Shown here in pieces: positions 12,994 to 15,210 of a stretch of 15,210 nucleotides of DNA. Numbering within the stretch: position 1 is the stretch's first letter; each line of letters begins with the position of its first letter. Position numbers and translations under genes: made by a program. The notes beneath the pieces are model-generated. The model had not been told where the DNA came from. It saw nothing but the letters and a program-made list of their open reading frames with translations, and made no database searches. Where the stretch lies: positions 1 to 15,210 of the forward strand of contig PFVN01000090.1 of NCBI GenBank assembly GCA_002790635.1, written 5' to 3'. This DNA is from Candidatus Moranbacteria bacterium CG_4_9_14_3_um_filter_42_9 (GTDB lineage Bacteria > Patescibacteriota > Minisyncoccia > Moranbacterales > UBA2206).

Positions 12994-13029
12994 GACATTT
13001 TGCACAATATTTTTATTTTTTATTTAAAA

Positions 13030-13554
13030 CTATCCTTTTAGATTATTAGCGAACGCCAAATACCGCTCCAAATCTTCTTTTTTAAATTTTTTCTCGGCTG
13101 CCTGCGCATTTTCCGCTATTAATCGCTGGGTTTTTTTATCAAATACTTCATCCATCATTGGATAGAGAATCGTGTCCTCTTTAAAAATATGTTCTTCCAA
13201 TAAATTAGCATAACTTTCTGCGTTTTTCACAATACCGTCCAGATCCGTTTCTTTCATAGCGATTTCCATGCCTTTTACGAATTCCCTGCCTAGTTTATGC
13301 TCATAAAGCATTTGCTCTACTGGATTACAATGCGCTTTATGTGCGTTTTTACAAAATTCAACGAACAAAATGTTCTCCTCCTTGGCATGATGGAATTTAT
13401 CCGCGTAATTTTTAATAAACTCTAGCGCCTTATCAAAAAATTCTTCATTGACTTTCTTTCCTGATTTCAATTCGTCGCGCTCGCGCTCCAGGGCTTTGAT
13501 AACCTTGAGAATTGCTTCGTGTTCCCTGGAAAGCACCCGGGTTTGTTTTTCCAT
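13030..13554 (-). CDS. Hemerythrin-like (HHE) di-iron protein
   Basis: The 174-residue, all-helical protein has the ligand pattern of a hemerythrin HHE domain: H12 (R-E-H-E-A-I), H56 and E60 (F-H-H-A-K-E-E), H86 (Y-E-H-K-L-G-R-E-F) and H122 with E126 (E-E-H-I-F-K-E-D). Such domains bind two irons and react with O2, NO or peroxide. In the YtfE/ScdA/RIC group they help repair damaged Fe-S clusters, though this protein lacks the N-terminal ScdA_N cysteine domain. As first gene of an operon with an IscR-like regulator, IscS and IscU, I infer a role in oxygen or NO defence or iron supply for cluster assembly. It starts about 50 bases after a consensus promoter; no Shine-Dalgarno site is visible. 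Confidence 0.9.
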   Translation of the reverse strand: MEKQTRVLSREHEAILKVIKALERERDELKSGKKVNEEFFDKALEFIKNYADKFHHAKEENILFVEFCKNAHKAHCNPVEQMLYEHKLGREFVKGMEIAMKETDLDGIVKNAESYANLLEEHIFKEDTILYPMMDEVFDKKTQRLIAENAQAAEKKFKKEDLERYLAFANNLKG

Positions 13555-13582
13555 AGTTGTTTTTATTTTATTAATTATGTTA

Positions 13583-13602
13583 ATACCTACCTAATTAGTA
13601 TG
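13583..13602. promoter_or_regulatory. Candidate Rrf2/IscR operator at the transcription start
   Basis: The stretch ATACCTACCTAATTAGTATG contains a perfect 8-bp palindrome CTAATTAG (13591-13598) flanked by ATAC and GTAT. It lies directly downstream of the -10 box, covering the predicted start to about +20, where a repressor would block RNA polymerase. AT-rich dyads with TAAnTTA-like cores are plausible Rrf2 sites. The outer half-sites match poorly, so confidence is limited. Confidence 0.35.
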
Positions 13603-13609
13603 CATTTAG

Positions 13610-13638
13610 ATTATATAAAAAGCCATTTAGTCTGTCAA
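13610..13638 (-). promoter_or_regulatory. Consensus sigma70-type promoter of the hemerythrin-cupin-isc operon
   Basis: On the minus strand TTGACA (complement of 13633-13638) and TATAAT (complement of 13610-13615) are separated by exactly 17 bases. Both boxes match the consensus fully. Predicted start is near 13603. The -35 box includes the GTCAA direct repeat that flanks the neighbouring MITE-like element. Confidence 0.85.
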
Positions 13639-13715
13639 ACCCGTTAGAGACCTTTATACAAATGCCTGATATAATTGAAAAAACCAGATATTTTATTATC
13701 TGGTCTCTAACGGGG
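13639..13715. mobile_element. MITE-like element with 13-bp terminal inverted repeats
   Basis: CCCGTTAGAGACC (13640-13652) and GGTCTCTAACGGG (13702-13714) are perfect inverted copies enclosing 49 bases. Counting one further base at each end, the element is flanked by the 5-base direct repeat GTCAA (13634-13638 and 13716-13720), as expected of a target-site duplication. It has no coding capacity. Inside are the terminator hairpin of the upstream ABC gene and an extended -10 sequence, TGATATAAT (13667-13675, + strand). It separates the exporter gene from the isc operon promoter. Confidence 0.6.
13678..13703 (-). terminator. Rho-independent terminator of the ABC exporter gene
   Basis: On the minus strand CCAGATA, a 6-base loop and TATCTGG form a perfect 7-bp stem (13703-13684), followed directly by six T (complement of 13678-13683). 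It lies 26 bases after the exporter's stop and inside the MITE-like element. Confidence 0.8.
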
Positions 13716-13729
13716 GTCAAGCGACCTCT

Positions 13730-15210
13730 TTACACGCTTATTTGCTGAAGTTCGCTCAATTTTCGATAAACTCCGCCGTGCTCGATGAGTTCCTGATGAT
13801 TGCCTGATTCGACAATTTTTCCGCCTTCCAACACCAAGATCAAATCGGCTTTGCGGATGGTACTCAAGCGGTGCGCAATGACAAAAGTTGTGCGATTTTT
13901 CATGACTTCCACCAGAGCTTCCTGCACATATTTTTCCGACTCGCTGTCGAGCGCACTCGTCGCTTCGTCCAAGATCAAAATTTTCGGATTGCGCAAAATC
14001 GCCCGCGCGATGGCCACCCGCTGTTTTTGGCCGGTCGAAAGCTTCACTCCTTTCTCACCAACCATCTGTTCGTATTTTCTGGGAAATTTTTCAATGAATT
14101 CGTGGCAATGCGCAACTTTAGCAGCGTTAATTATCTCTTCATTTGTCGCGCCGAGCTTTGAATACGCGATATTATTTTTAATTGTATCGTTAAATAGATC
14201 GATTTCCTGCGGCACAATAGCAATCTGATTCCGAAGATTTTTCAGCTTTATTTTTTTTGTATCGGTACCATCCAGGAATATGCCACCTTTTTCGGGTGTC
14301 ATATAGCGCGAGATCAGTCTGACCAGGGTTGACTTGCCTACCCCGCTTTTTCCAACAATGGCCACGATCTTACCGGCCGGTGCCTTAAAACTAATGTCGT
14401 CCAACACGTGCTGCTTTTCGTAGGAAAATGTGACATGACGAAATTCTACCGCTCCCACACAATCTTGTAGTTCAATCGCCTCCGGATCGTCGTATTTTTC
14501 CGGAATTTCTTCAAAAATTTTTTCAGATCGAATAATCGCTACAATCCCCTCCTGCAGCTGCTTATACTGCCAACCCAGGCTGTTTATGGATGACGTAAAC
14601 ATATTTAAATAGGCCAGAAGAACCACGAATTGGCCGATGGTAATTTTTCCAATTGCAATAAAATAAATTCCCATACCAAATATAAAAGCGAAACTGAATG
14701 AAAATATGATCTCTTGCCAAAAGGATAGTTTCATCCACATCTCAATATGTTTATTATTGAAAATAAATCCTTTTTTGAAATTTTTAATGTTCCGGCGATT
14801 TTCCAGCTCTTCCGTGGTATTAGATTTTATGTTCACGATGTTGGGCGTTCGATCAAAAATATCACCATAAACTTTTTCGAATACTTTATTCGTTTTTTTC
14901 TGATAACTGATGACTGGTTCAATTTTCTTGATTGTTAAGAGTACATAGACCACTACAAAAAAACAATATAGAACAGCGAGCTGCCATTTGATCCAAAAAA
15001 TAACCGCGAAAGCCAAGAAGGATGTTATTAAGGCTGGAATTGTTCCGAAAATTCCCTGCTCGACCAAGGAATACAAATATTGGTCCGCGCGGGAAAAACG
15101 CTGAATAATCTCGCCAATTTTTTTGCTTTTATGAAAAGCAACGGGCAGCCTTACTAAATGACGAATGGAGTGGGTCATCAGATCAGCTGAAGCGTTATAG
15201 GCAATTTTGG
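13730..15210 (-). CDS. ABC exporter half-transporter, permease-ATPase fusion (5' end cut by window)
   Basis: The frame stays open to the window edge, ten codons beyond the first visible Met (complement of 15176-15178), so the N-terminus is missing. Numbering from that Met, the membrane part shows helices at about 44-62, 66-83, 155-177 and 180-198. The ATPase domain follows, with Walker A G-K-S-G-V-G-K-S-T (276-284), a Q-loop V-P-Q, signature L-S-T-G-Q, Walker B I-L-I-L-D-E-A-T-S-A-L-D and the H-loop A-H-R-L-S-T. This is an MsbA/LmrA-type exporter that works as a dimer. The signature has Thr where LSGGQ is usual, a tolerated change. Substrate cannot be told. The gene is followed by a strong terminator, so it is separate from the isc operon. 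Confidence 0.93.
   Translation of the reverse strand, partial: KIAYNASADLMTHSIRHLVRLPVAFHKSKKIGEIIQRFSRADQYLYSLVEQGIFGTIPALITSFLAFAVIFWIKWQLAVLYCFFVVVYVLLTIKKIEPVISYQKKTNKVFEKVYGDIFDRTPNIVNIKSNTTEELENRRNIKNFKKGFIFNNKHIEMWMKLSFWQEIIFSFSFAFIFGMGIYFIAIGKITIGQFVVLLAYLNMFTSSINSLGWQYKQLQEGIVAIIRSEKIFEEIPEKYDDPEAIELQDCVGAVEFRHVTFSYEKQHVLDDISFKAPAGKIVAIVGKSGVGKSTLVRLISRYMTPEKGGIFLDGTDTKKIKLKNLRNQIAIVPQEIDLFNDTIKNNIAYSKLGATNEEIINAAKVAHCHEFIEKFPRKYEQMVGEKGVKLSTGQKQRVAIARAILRNPKILILDEATSALDSESEKYVQEALVEVMKNRTTFVIAHRLSTIRKADLILVLEGGKIVESGNHQELIEHGGVYRKLSELQQISV

Noticed and set aside
13640..13714. CRISPR repeat or tRNA-like structure
   Set aside because: There are only two copies and they are inverted, with no array or spacers and no T-loop or acceptor pattern. 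A MITE-like element fits better.

Overview
The window looks like a piece of a Patescibacteria (CPR) genome, most likely from the Parcubacteria side. This rests on three things: a DUF5652-type small membrane protein, AT-rich intergenic spacers with few Shine-Dalgarno sites, and small palindromic or tandem repeats inserted in frame inside housekeeping genes. Genus or lineage cannot be named from sequence reading alone. TGA acts as a stop (909-911), so the TGA=Gly code of Gracilibacteria/SR1 does not apply. Every gap between genes is shorter than 180 bases.

Left part (1-5321): the 3' end of a DUF5652-like gene and a membrane-anchored protein with a GAF-like tail run on the + strand. Facing them is a minus-strand operon read from 5321 down to 944: priA, def, fmt, then a membrane-anchored tandem rhodanese-like protein with no cysteine at all. 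priA-def-fmt is a classic order linking replication restart with formylation and deformylation of initiator Met; the rhodanese-like partner is unusual.

Middle (5322-9802): a divergent region with two matching extended -10 boxes separates priA from a + strand set of thpR (2'-5' RNA ligase-like), a WecG/TagA/CpsF glycosyltransferase and gltX. A strong promoter at the end of gltX then drives a secreted PcsB-like coiled coil fused to a C39-like peptidase domain. A bidirectional terminator-like hairpin closes this block.

Right part (9925-15210, all minus strand): a near-perfect sigma70-type promoter inside 13603-13638 heads an operon of hemerythrin, cupin, IscR-like Rrf2 regulator, IscS and IscU, with an M23 peptidase gene after it. 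It reads as a self-regulated Fe-S cluster assembly unit with a di-iron hemerythrin and a cupin in front. Upstream, a 77-bp MITE-like element with 13-bp inverted ends, an internal terminator and 5-bp flanking direct repeats separates this operon from the 3' part of an ABC exporter gene.

The most unusual signal is a set of degenerate tandem arrays with a 7-base period (three in priA, two in iscS, one between iscU and the M23 gene). The unit sequence differs from array to array but the period is always seven. Together with the palindromic inserts in priA, tagA and gltX, they show conserved genes absorbing repeat DNA in frame.
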